From: Ceratothoa steindachneri | Lineage: Eukaryota; Arthropoda; Malacostraca; Isopoda; Cymothoidae | DNA length: 64,000 nucleotides | Direction of reading: 5' to 3' | NCBI GenBank assembly: GCA_963969495.1 | Contig: OZ018338.1 | Span: forward strand, 46,631,206 to 46,695,205 | Part shown: positions 10,750 through 22,534 of the stretch, piece after piece | Position numbering within the stretch: the first letter of the stretch is position 1 | Layout: every line of letters begins with the position of its first letter | The notes under the pieces: model-generated | What the model saw: only the letters and a program-made list of their open reading frames with translations | Told to the model about the DNA's origin: nothing | Databases searched by the model: none | Position numbers and translations under genes: made by a program

Positions 10750-12623
10750 GGTCTCCGATTATAAGTAATATTAGGCAAAAACATGCAAAAACGGCCAGTT
10801 TCGAGATTCAATCGATTTCTTAAAAAAAGCTTGGAAAACGTCAGTTTTGGGGAAATAAACCGTTTTTTAAACTTAGCAAGTTATTGCTCTCGAATCTAAG
10901 TAATATTAACCAAAACCTGGAAAAACGGCCGTTTTCAAGGTTTAGTCTATTTCCAAAAAATGATTGAAAAGCGGGAGTTTGTGGATGATGCAAATATCTT
11001 CAAACCTATCCAATTAGGGTCTCCGATTATAAGTAATATTATGCAAAATCATGCAAAAACGGTCAGTTTTGAGATTCGATCGATTTCTTAAAAAAAGCTC
11101 GAAAAACGTCGGTTTTAGGAAAATAAGCCGTTTTTCAAACTTAGAAAGTTATTGCTCTCGAATCTAAGTAATATTAAGCAAAAGCTGGAAAAACGGCCCT
11201 TTTTAAGGTTTGATCCATTTCATAAAAAAAAAGATTGAAAAATGGGAGTTTTTTGGATGATGCAAATATCTTCAAACCTATCCAATTAAGGTCTCCGATT
11301 ATAACTAATATTAGGCAAAAACGGCCAGTTTTGAGATTCGATCGATTTCTTATAAAAAGCTTGAAAACGTCAGTTTGGGGAAAATAAACCGTTTTTCAAA
11401 CTTAGCAAGTTATTTCTCTCGAATCTAAGTAATATTACCCAAAACCTGGACAAACGGCCGTTTTTAAGGTTAGGTCTATTTCCAAAAAAATGATTGAAAA
11501 GCGGGAGTTTTTTGGATGGTGCAAATATCTTCAAACCTATCCAATTAAGGTCTCCGATTATAAGTAATATTAGGCAAAAACATGCAAAAACGGTCAGTTT
11601 TGAGATTCGATCGATTTCTTAAAAAAGCTCGAAAAACGTCTGTTTTGGGAAAATAAGCCGTTTTTCAAACTTAGCAAGTTATTGCTCTTGAATCGAAGTA
11701 ATATTAACCAAAACCTTAAAAGACGGCCGTTTTTAAGGTTTGATCCATTTCCTAAAAAAGATTTAAAAATAGGAGTTTTTTAGATGATGCAAATATCTTC
11801 AAACCTATCCAATTAGGGTCTCCGATTATAAGTAATATTATGCAAAATCATGCAAAAACGGTCAGTTTTGAGATTCGATCGATTTCTTAAAAAAAGCTCG
11901 AAAAACGTCGGTTTTAGGAAAATAAACCGTTTTTCAAACTTAGCAAGTTATTGCTCATGAATCTAAGTAATATTAAACAAAAGCTGGAAAAACGGCCGTT
12001 TTTAAGGTTTAAACCATTTCCTAAAAAAGATTGAAAATCGGGAGTTTTTTGGATGATGCAAATATCTTCAAACCTATCCAATTAAGGTCTCCGATTATAA
12101 GTAATATTAGGCAAAAACATGCAAAAACGGCCAGTTTTGGGATTCAATCGATTTCTTAAAAAAAGCTTGAAAAACGTCAGTTTTGGGAAAATAAACCGTT
12201 TTTCAAACTTAGAGATTTACTGTTCCCATATCTGAGGAATATTAACAAAAACCTGGAAAAACGGCCGTTTTTGAGGTTTGATCCATTTTCTAAAAAAGAT
12301 TGAAAAACGGGAGTTTTTTGGCTAATGCAAATATTTTAAAACCTATTCAATTTAGGTCTCCGATTATAAGTAATATTAGACAAAAACATGCAAAAACGGA
12401 CAGTTTTGAGATTCAATCGATTTCTTAAAAAAAGCTTGGAAAACGTCAGTTTTGGGAAAATAAACCGTTTTTTAACCTTAGCAAGTTATTGCTCTCGAAT
12501 CTAAGTAATATTTACCAACACCTGGAAAAACGGCCGTTTTTAAGGTTTAAACCATTTCCTAAAAAAGATTGAAAAACGGGAGTTTTTTGGATGATGCAAA
12601 TATCTTCAAACCTATGCAATAAA
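10750..12623 (+). repeat. Family A higher-order unit, 7 monomers ending in a hybrid
   Basis: The order is Q-R-S-T-U-P-(Q''/X hybrid), 1,874 bp. The last monomer (12355-12623) starts with Q'' bases (GGACAG, CTTGGAAAACG, TTTTTTAACC) and ends with X bases (ATTTACCAACACC, GGTTTAAACC). This junction removes Q'-W-P relative to the preceding 10-monomer unit. The unit therefore differs in composition from the other 7-monomer units although it has the same length. Confidence 0.75.
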
Positions 12624-13699
12624 GGTCTCCGATTATAAGTAATATTAGGCAAAAACATGCAAAAACGGCCAGTTTCGAGATTCAATCGATTTCTTAAAAA
12701 AAGCTTGGAAAACGTCAGTTTTGGGGAAATAAACCGTTTTTTAAACTTAGCAAGTTATTGCTCTCGAATCTAAGTAATATTAACCAAAACCTGGAAAAAA
12801 CGGCCGTTTTCAAGGTTTAGTCTATTTCCAAAAAATGATTGAAAAGCGGGAGTTTGTGGATGATGCAAATATCTTCAAACCTATCCAATTAGGGTCTCCG
12901 ATTATAAGTAATATTATGCAAAATCATGCAAAAACGGTTAGGTTTGAGATTCGATCGATTTCTTAAAAAAAGCTCGAAAAACGTCGGTTTTAGGAAAATA
13001 AACCGTTTTTCAAACTTAGCAAGTTATTGCTCTCGAATCTAAGTAATATTAAGCAAAAGCTGGAAAAACGGCCGTTTTTAAGGTTTAAACCATTTCCTAA
13101 AAAAGATTGAAAAATGGGAGTTTTTTGGATGATGCAAATATCTTCAAACCTATCCAATTAAGGTCTCCGATTATAAGTAATATTAGGCAAAAACATGCAA
13201 AAACGGCCAGTTTTGGGATTCAATCGATTTCTTAAAAAAAGCTTGAAAAACGTCAGTTTTGGGAAAATAAACCGTTTTTCAAACTTAGAGAGTTACTGTT
13301 CCCATATCTGAGGAATATTAACAAAAACCTGGAAAAACGGCCGTTTTTGAGGTTTGATCCATTTTCTAAAAAAGATTGAAAAACGGGAGTTTTTTGGCTA
13401 ATGCAAATATTTTAAAACCTATTCAATTTAGGTCTCCGATTATAAGTAATATTAGACAAAAACATGCAAAAACGGACAGTTTTGAGATTTAATCGATTTC
13501 TTAAAAAAAGCTCGAAAAACATCAGTTTTGGGAAAATAAACCGTTTTTCAAACTTAGCAAGTTATTGCTCTCGAATCTAAGTAATATTTACCAACACCTG
13601 GAAAAACGGCCGTTTTTAAGGTTTAAACCATTTCCTAAAAAAGATTGAAAAACGGGAGTTTTTTGGATGATGCAAATATCTTCAAACCTATGCAATAAA
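12624..13699 (+). repeat. Family A higher-order unit, 4 monomers
   Basis: The order is Q-W-P-X, 1,076 bp, the shortest unit in the window. R-S-T-U-V-Q' are absent. It contains no S monomer and its length is exactly four times 269. Confidence 0.78.
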
Positions 13700-16600
13700 G
13701 GTCTCCGATTATAAGTAATATTAGGCAAAAACATGCAAAAACGGCCAGTTTCGAGATTCAATCGATTTCTTAAAAAAAGCTTGGAAAACGTCAGTTTTGG
13801 GGAAATAAACCGTTTTTTTAAACTTAGCAAGTTATTGCTCTCGAATCTAAGTAATATTAACCAAAACCTGGAAAAACGGCCGTTTTCAAGGTTTAGTCTA
13901 TTTCCAAAAAATGATTGAAAAGCGGGAGTTTGTGGATGATGCAAATATCTTCAAACCTATCCAATTAGGGTCTCCGATTATAAGTAATATTATGCAAAAT
14001 CATGCAAAAACGGTCAGTTTTGAGATTCGATCGATTTCTTAAAAAAAGCTCGAAAAACGTCGGTTTTAGGAAAATAAGCCGTTTTTCAAACTTAGAAAGT
14101 TATTGCTCTCGAATCTAAGTAATATTAAGCAAAAGCTGGAAAAACGGCCCTATTTAAGGTTTGATCCATTTCATAAAAAAAAGATTGAAAAATGGGAGTT
14201 TTTTGGATGATGCAAATATCTTCAAACCTATCCAATTAAGGTCTCCGATTATAACTAATATTAGGCAAAAACGGCCAGTTTTGAGATTCGATCGATTTCT
14301 TAAAAAAAGCTTGAAAACGTCAGTTTGGGGAAAATAAACCGTTTTTTCAAACTTAGCAAGTTATTTCTCTCGAATCTAAGTAATATTACCCAAAACCTGG
14401 ACAAACGGCCGTTTTTAAGGTTAGGTCTATTTCCAAAAAAATGATTGAAAAGCGGGAGTTTTTTGGATGGTGCAAATATCTTCAAACCTATCCAATTAAG
14501 GTCTCCGATTATAAGTAATATTAGGCAAAAACATGCAAAAACGGTCAGTTTTGAGATTCGATCGATTTCTTAAAAAAGCTCGAAAAACGTCTGTTTTGGG
14601 AAAATAAGCCGTTTTTCAAACTTAGCAAGTTATTGCTCTTGAATCGAAGTAATATTAACCAAAACCTTAAAAAACGGCCGTTTTTAAGGTTTGATCCATT
14701 TCCTAAAAAAGATTTAAAAATAGGAGTTTTTTAGATGATGCAAATATCTTCAAACCTATCCAATTAGGGTCTCCGATTATAAGTAATATTATGCAAAATC
14801 ATGCAAAAACGGTCAGTTTTGAGATTCGATCGATTTCTTAAAAAAGCTCGAAAAACGTCGGTTTTAGGAAAATAAACCGTTTTTCAAACTTAGCAAGTTA
14901 TTGCTCATGAATCTAAGTAATATTAAACAAAAGCTGGAAAAACGGCCGTTTTTAAGGTTTAAACCATTTCCTAAAAAAGATTGAAAATCGGGAGTTTTTT
15001 GGATGATGCAAATATCTTCAAACCTATCCAATTAAGGTCTCCGATTATAAGTAATATTAGGCAAAAACATGCAAAAACGGCCAGTTTTAGGATTCAATCG
15101 ATTTCTTAAAAAAAGCTTGAAAAACGTCAGTTTTGGGAAAATAAACCGTTTTTCAAACTTAGAGAGTTACTGTTCCCATATCTGAGGAATATTAACCAAA
15201 ACCTGGAAAAACGGCCGTTTTTGAGGTTTGATCCATTTTCTAAAAAAGATTGAAAAACGGGAGTTTTTTGGATAATGCAAATATTTTAAAACCTATTCAA
15301 TTTAGGTCTCCGATTATAAGTAATATTAGGCAAAAACATGCAAAAACGGCCGGTTTGAGATTCAATCGATTTCTTAAAAAAAGCTTGAAAAACGTCAGTT
15401 TTGGGAAAATAAACCGTTTTTTAACCTTAGCAAGTTATTGCTCTCGAATCTAAGTAATATTAACCAAAACCTGGAAAAACGGCCGTTTTCAAGGTTAGGT
15501 CTATTTCCAAAAAAATGATTGAAAAGCGGGAGTTTGTGGATGATGCAAATATCTTCAAACCTATCCAATTAGGGTCTCCGATTATAAGTTATATTATGCA
15601 AAATCATGCAAAAACGGTTAGGTTTGAGATTCGATCGATTTCTTAAAAAAAGCTCGAAAAACGTCGGTTTTAGGAAAATAAACCGTTTTTCAAACTTAGC
15701 AAGTTATTGCTCTCGAATCTAAGTAATATTAAGCAAAAGCTGGAAAAACGGCCGTTTTTAAGGTTTAAACCATTTCCTAAAAAAGATTGAAAAATGGGAG
15801 TTTTTTGGATGATGCAAATATCTTCAAACCTATCCAATTAAGGTCTCCGATTATAAGTAATATTAGGCAAAAACATGCAAAAACGGCCAGTTTTGGGATT
15901 CAATCGATTTCTTAAAAAAAGCTTGAAAAACGTCAGTTTTGGGAAAATAAACCGTTTTTCAAACTTAGAGAGTTACTGTTCCCATATCTGAGGAATATTA
16001 ACAAAAACCTGGAAAAACGGCCGTTTTTGAGGTTTGATCCATTTTCTAAAAAAGATTGAAAAACGGGAGTTTTTTGGCTAATGCAAATATTTTAAAACCT
16101 ATTCAATTTAGGTCTCCGATTATAAGTAATATTAGACAAAAACATGCAAAAACGGACAGTTTTGAGATTCAATCGATTTCTTAAAAAAAGCTTGGAAAAC
16201 GTCAGTTTTGGGAAAATAAACCGTTTTTTAAACTTAGCAAGTTATTGCTCTCGAATCTAAGTAATATTAACCAAAACCTGGAAAAACGGCCGTTTTCAAG
16301 TTTAGGTCTATTTCCAAAAAAATGATTGAAAAGCGGGAGTTTGTGGATGATGCAAATATCTTCAAACCTATCCAATTAGGGTCTCCGATTATAAGTAATA
16401 TTATGCAAAATCATGCAAAAACGGTTAGGTTTGAGATTCGATCGATTTCTTAAAAAAAGCTCGAAAAACGTCGGTTTGAGGAAAATAAACCGTTTTCCAA
16501 ACTTAGCAAGTTATTGCTCTCGAATCTAAGTAATATTAAGCAAAAGCTGGAAAAACGGCCGTTTTTAAGGTTTGATCTATTTCCTAAAAAAGATTAAAAA

Positions 16601-16917
16601 ATGGGAGTTTTGGGAATAATGCAAATATCTTCAAACTTAGCCAATTAAGGTCTCCGATTATAAGTAATATTAGGCAAAAACATGCAAAAACCGTCTGTTT
16701 TGAGGTTTAATCGATTTCTTAAAAAAAGCTCGAAAAACATCAGTTTTGGGAAAATAAACCGTTTTTCAAACTTAGCAAGTTATTGCTCTCGAATCTAAGT
16801 AATATTTACCAACACCTGGAAAAACGGCCGTTTTTAAGGTTTAAACCATTTCCTAAAAAAGATTGAAAAACGGGAGTTTTTTGGATGATGCAAATATCTT
16901 CAAACCTATGCAATAAA
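13700..16917 (+). repeat. Family A higher-order unit, 12 monomers (copy of 2981-6197)
   Basis: Same order as 2981-6197, shifted 10,719-10,720 bp, with only scattered single-base differences. Examples are an extra T in CGTTTTTTTAAAC near 13811 and CCCTATTTAAGG near 14149 against CCCTTTTTAAGG. Confidence 0.8.
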
Positions 16918-18789
16918 GGTCTCCGATTATAAGTAATATTAGGCAAAAACATGCAAAAACGGCCAGTTTCGAGATTCAATCGATTTCTTAAAAAAAGCTT
17001 GGAAAACTTCAGTTTTGGGGAAATAAACCGTTTTTTAAACTTAGCAAGTTATTGCTCTCGAATCTAAGTAATATTAACCAAAACCTGGAAAAACGGCCGT
17101 TTTCAAGGTTCAGTCTATTTCCAAAAAAATGATTGAAAAGCGGGAGTTTGTGGATGATGCAAATATCTTCAAACCTATCCAATTAGGGTCTCCGATTATA
17201 AGTAATATTATGCAAAATCATGCAAAAACGGTCAGTTTTGAGATTCGATCGATTTTTTAAAAAAAGCTCGAAAAACGTCGGTTTTAGGAAAATAAGCCGT
17301 TTTTCAAACTTAGCAAGTTATTGCTCTCGAATCTAAGTAATATTAAGCAAAAGCTGGAAAAACGGCCCTTTTTAAGGCTTGATCCATTTCCTAAAAAAGA
17401 TTGAAAAATGGGAGTTTTTTGGATGATGCAAATATCTTCAAACCTATCCAATTAAGGTCTCCGATTATAACTAATATTAGGCAAAAACGGCCAGTTTTGA
17501 GATTCGATCGATTTCTTATAAAAAGCTTGAAAACGTCAGTTTGGGGAAAATAAACCGTTTTTCAAACTTAGCAAGTTATTTCTCTCGAATCTAAGTAATA
17601 TTACCCAAAACCTGGACAAACGGCCGTTTTTAAGGTTAGGTCTATTTCCAAAAAAATGATTGAAAAGCGGGAGTTTTTTGGATGGTGCAAATATCTTCAA
17701 ACCTATCCAATTAAGGTCTCCGATTATAAGTAATATTAGGCAAAAACATGCAAAAACGGTCAGTTTTGAGATTCGATCGATTTCTTAAAAAAGCTCGAAA
17801 AACGTCTGTTTTGGGAAAATAAACCGTTTTTCAAACTTAGCAAGTTATTGCTCTTGAATCGAAGTAATATTAACCAAAACCTTAAAAAACGGCCGTTTTT
17901 AAGGTTTGATCCATTTCCTAAAAAAGATATAAAAATAGGAGTTTTTTAGATGATGCAAATATCTTCAAACCTATCCAATTAGGGTCTCCGATTATAAGTA
18001 ATATTATGCAAAATCATGCAAAAACTGTTAGGTTTGAGATTCGATCGATTTCTTAAAAAAAGCTCGAAAAACGTCGGTTTTAGGAAAATAAACCGTTTTT
18101 CAAACTTAGCAAGTTATTGCTCTCGAATCTAAGTAATATTAAGCAAAAGCTGGAAAAACGGCCGTTTTTAAGGTTTAAACCATTTCCTAAAAAAGATTGA
18201 AAAATGGGAGTTTTTTGGATGATGCAAATATCTTCAAACCTATCCAATTAAGGTCTCCGATTATAAGTAATATTAGGCAAAAACATGCAAAAACGGCCAG
18301 TTTTGGGATTCAATCGATTTCTTAAAAAAAGCTTGAAAAACGTCAGTTTTGGGAAAATAAACCGTTTTTCAAACTTAGAGAGTTACTGTTCCCATATCTG
18401 AGGAATATTAACAAAAACCTGGAAAAACGGCCGTTTTTGAGGTTTGATCCATTTTCTAAAAAAGATTGAAAAACGGGAGTTTTTTGGCTAATGCAAATAT
18501 TTTAAAACCTATTCAATTTAGGTCTCCGATTATAAGTAATATTAGACAAAAACATGCAAAAACGGACAGTTTTGAGATTTAATCGATTTCTTAAAAAAAG
18601 CTCGAAAAACATCAGTTTTGGGAAAATAAACCGTTTTTCAAACTTAGCAAGTTATTGCTCTCGAATCTAAGTAATATTTACCAACACCTGGAAAAACGGC
18701 CGTTTTTAAGGTTTAAACCATTTCCTAAAAAAGATGTAAAAACGGGAGTTTTTTGGATGATGCAAATATCTTCAAACCTATGCAATAAA
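16918..18789 (+). repeat. Family A higher-order unit, 7 monomers (copy of 6198-8069)
   Basis: Q-R-S-T-W-P-X, 1,872 bp, shifted 10,720 bp from 6198. It shares the AAAAACTGTTAGG variant in W and GATGTAAAAACGGG in X. One visible private change is AAAACTTCAG near 17006. Confidence 0.8.
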
Positions 18790-21700
18790 GGTCTCCGATT
18801 ATAAGTAATATTAGGCAAAAACATGCAAAAACGGCCAGTTTCGAGATTCAATCGATTTCTTAAAAAAAGCTTGGAAAACGTCAGTTTTGGGGAAATAAAC
18901 CGTTTTTTAAACTTAGCAAGTTATTGCTCTCGAATCTAAGTAATATTAACCAAAACCTGGAAAAACGGCCGTTTTCAAGGTTTAGTCTATTTCCAAAAAA
19001 TGATTGAAAAGCGGGAGTTTGTGGATGATGCAAATATCTTCAAACCTATCCAATTAGGGTCTCCGATTATAAGTAATATTATGCAAAATCATGCAAAAAC
19101 GGTCAGTTTTGAGATTCGATCGATTTCTTAAAAAAAGCTCGAAAAACGTCGGTTTTAGGAAAATAAGCCGTTTTTCAAACTTAGAAAGTTATTGCTCTCG
19201 AATCTAAGTAATATTAAGCAAAAGCTGGAAAAACGGCCCTTTTTAAGGTTTGATCCATTTCATAAAAAAAAGATTGAAAAATGGGAGTTTTTTGGATGAT
19301 GCAAATATCTTCAAACCTATCCAATTAAGGTCTCCGATTATAACTAATATTAGGCAAAAACGGCCAGTTTTGAGATTCGATCGATTTCTTATAAAAAGCT
19401 TGAAAACGTCAGTTTGGGGAAAATAAACCGTTTTTCAAACTTAGCAAGTTATTTCTCTCGAATCTAAGTAATATTACCCAAAACCTGGACAAACGGCCGT
19501 TTTTAAGGTTAGGTCTATTTCCAAAAAAATGATTGAAAAGCGGGAGTTTTTTGGATGGTGCAAATATCTTCAAACCTATCCAATTAAGGTCTCCGATTAT
19601 AAGTAATATTAGGCAAAAACATGCAAAAACGGTCAGTTTTGAGATTCGATCGATTTCTTAAAAAAGCTCGAAAAACGTCTGTTTTGGGAAAATAAGCCGT
19701 TTTTCAAACTTAGCAAGTTATTGCTCTTGAATCGAAGTAATATTAACCAAAACCTTAAAAGACGGCCGTTTTTAAGGTTTGATCCATTTCCTAAAAAAGA
19801 TTTAAAAATAGGAGTTTTTTAGATGATGCAAATATCTTCAAACCTATCCAATTAGGGTCTCCGATTATAAGTAATATTATGCAAAATCATGCAAAAACGG
19901 TCAGTTTTGAGATTCGATCGATTTCTTAAAAAAAGCTCGAAAAACGTCGGTTTTAGGAAAATAAACCGTTTTTCAAACTTAGCAAGTTATTGCTCATGAA
20001 TCTAAGTAATATTAAACAAAAGCTGGAAAAACGGCCGTTTTTAAGGTTTAAACCATTTCCTAAAAAAGATTGAAAATCGGGAGTTTTTTGGATGATGCAA
20101 ATATCTTCAAACCTATCCAATTAAGGTCTCCGATTATAAGTAATATTAGGCAAAAACATGCAAAAACGGCCAGTTTTGGGATTCAATCGATTTCTTAAAA
20201 AAAGCTTGAAAAACGTCAGTTTTGGGGAAAATAAACCGTTTTTCAAACTTAGAGAGTTACTGTTCCCATATCTGAGGAATATTAACAAAAACCTGGAAAA
20301 ACGGCCGTTTTTGAGGTTTGATCCATTTTCTAAAAAAGATTGAAAAACGGGAGTTTTTGGCTAATGCAAATATTTTAAAACCTATTCAATTTAGGTCTCC
20401 GATTATAAGTAATATTAGACAAAAACATGCAAAAACGGACAGTTTTGAGATTCAATCGATTTCTTAAAAAAAGCTTGGAAAACGTCAGTTTTGGGAAAAT
20501 AAACCGTTTTTTAAACTTAGCAAGTTATTGCTCTCGAATCTAAGTAATATTAACCAAAACCTGGAAAAACGGCCGTTTTCAAGTTTAGGTCTATTTCCAA
20601 AAAAATGATTGAAAAGCGGGAGTTTGTGGATGATGCAAATATCTTCAAACCTATCCAATTAGGGTCTCCGATTATAAGTAATATTATGCAAAATCATGCA
20701 AAAACGGTTAGGTTTGAGATTCGATCGATTTCTTAAAAAAAGCTCGAAAAACGTCGGTTTGAGGAAAATAAACCGTTTTCCAAACTTAGCAAGTTATTGC
20801 TCTCGAATCTAAGTAATATTAAGCAAAAGCTGGAAAAACGGCCGTTTTTAAGGTTTGATCTATTTCCTAAAAAAGATTAAAAAATGGGAGTTTTGGGAAT
20901 AATGCAAATATCTTCAAACTTAGCCAATTAAGGTCTCCGATTATAAGTAATATTAGGCAAAAACATGCAAAAACCGTCTGTTTTGAGGTTTAATCGATTT
21001 CTTAAAAAAAGCTCGAAAAACATCAGTTTTGGGAAAATAAACCGTTTTTCAAACTTAGCAAGTTATTGCTCTCGAATCTAAGTAATATTTACCAACACCT
21101 GGAAAAACGGCCGTTTTTAAGGTTTAAACCATTTCCTAAAAAAGATTGAAAAATGGGAGTTTTTTGGATGATGCAAATATCTTCAAACCTATCCAATTAA
21201 GGTCTCCGATTATAACTAATATTAGGCAAAAACGGCCAGTTTTGAGATTCGATCGATTTCTTATAAAAAGCTTGAAAACGTCAGTTTGGGGAAAATAAAC
21301 CGTTTTTCAAACTTAGCAAGTTATTTCTCTCGAATCTAAGTAATATTACCCAAAACCTGGACAAACGGCCGTTTTTAAGGTTAGGTCTATTTCCAAAAAA
21401 ATGATTGAAAAGCGGGAGTTTTTTGGATGGTGCAAATATCTTCAAACCTATCCAATTAAGGTCTCCGATTATAAGTAATATTAGGCAAAAACATGCAAAA
21501 ACGGTCAGTTTTGAGATTCGATCGATTTCTTAAAAAAGCTCGAAAAACGTCTGTTTTGGGAAAATAAACCGTTTTTCAAACTTAGCAAGTTATTGCTCTT
21601 GAATCGAAGTAATATTAACCAAAACCTTAAAAAACGGCCGTTTTTAAGGTTTGATCCATTTCCTAAAAAAGATATAAAAATAGGAGTTTTTTAGATGATG

Positions 21701-22534
21701 CAAATATCTTCAAACCTATCCAATTAGGGTCTCCGATTATAAGTAATATTATGCAAAATCATGCAAAAACTGTTAGGTTTGAGATTCGATCGATTTCTTA
21801 AAAAAAGCTCGAAAAACGTCGGTTTTAGGAAAATAAACCGTTTTTCAAACTTAGCAAGTTATTGCTCTCGAATCTAAGTAATATTAAGCAAAAGCTGGAA
21901 AAACGGCCGTTTTTAAGGTTTAAACCATTTCCTAAAAAAGATTGAAAAATGGGAGTTTTTTGGATGATGCAAATATCTTCAAACCTATCCAATTAAGGTC
22001 TCCGATAATAAGTAATATTAGGCAAAAACATGCAAAAACGGCCAGTTTTGGGATTCAATCGATTTCTTAAAAAAAGCTTGAAAAACGTCAGTTTTGGGAA
22101 AATAAACCGTTTTTCAAACTTAGAGAGTTACTGTTCCCATATCTGAGGAATATTAACAAAAACCTGGAAAAACGGCCGTTTTTGAGGTTTGATCCATTTT
22201 CTAAAAAAGATTGAAAAACGGGAGTTTTTTGGCTAATGCAAATATTTTAAAACCTATTCAATTTAGGTCTCCGATTATAAGTAATATTAGACAAAAACAT
22301 GCAAAAACGGACAGTTTTGAGATTTAATCGATTTCTTAAAAAAAGCTCGAAAAACATCAGTTTTGGGAAAATAAACCGTTTTTCAAACTTAGCAAGTTAT
22401 TGCTCTCGAATCTAAGTAATATTTACCAACACCTGGAAAAACGGCCGTTTTTAAGGTTTAAACCATTTCCTAAAAAAGATGTAAAAACGGGAGTTTTTTG
22501 GATGATGCAAATATCTTCAAACCTATGCAATAAA
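18790..22534 (+). repeat. Family A higher-order unit, 14 monomers, composite
   Basis: The order is Q-R-S-T-U-P-Q''-W'-(X'/R hybrid)-S-T-W-P-X, 3,745 bp with two S copies. The hybrid (20932-21200) begins as X' (CCGTCTG, ATTTACCAACACC) but ends with the R-type tail GAAAAATGGGAG, and is followed directly by S. This looks like two units joined by an exchange that skipped Q and R. Confidence 0.75.

Larger units (their letters stand above)
12893..20756 (+). repeat. 10,720-bp super-period of family A, second tract
   Basis: Partner of 2174-10036. It begins at the W monomer of the 4-monomer unit, so upstream sequence differs (Q here, Q' there). It includes the 12-monomer and 7-monomer units and six further monomers before diverging. 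Confidence 0.75.

Noticed and set aside
13588..13944. Longest open reading frame in the window (118 codons, minus strand)
   Set aside because: It spans more than one satellite monomer and exists because an extra T near 13811 shifts past a stop. The near-identical copies elsewhere do not keep it open. It has no recognisable domain.
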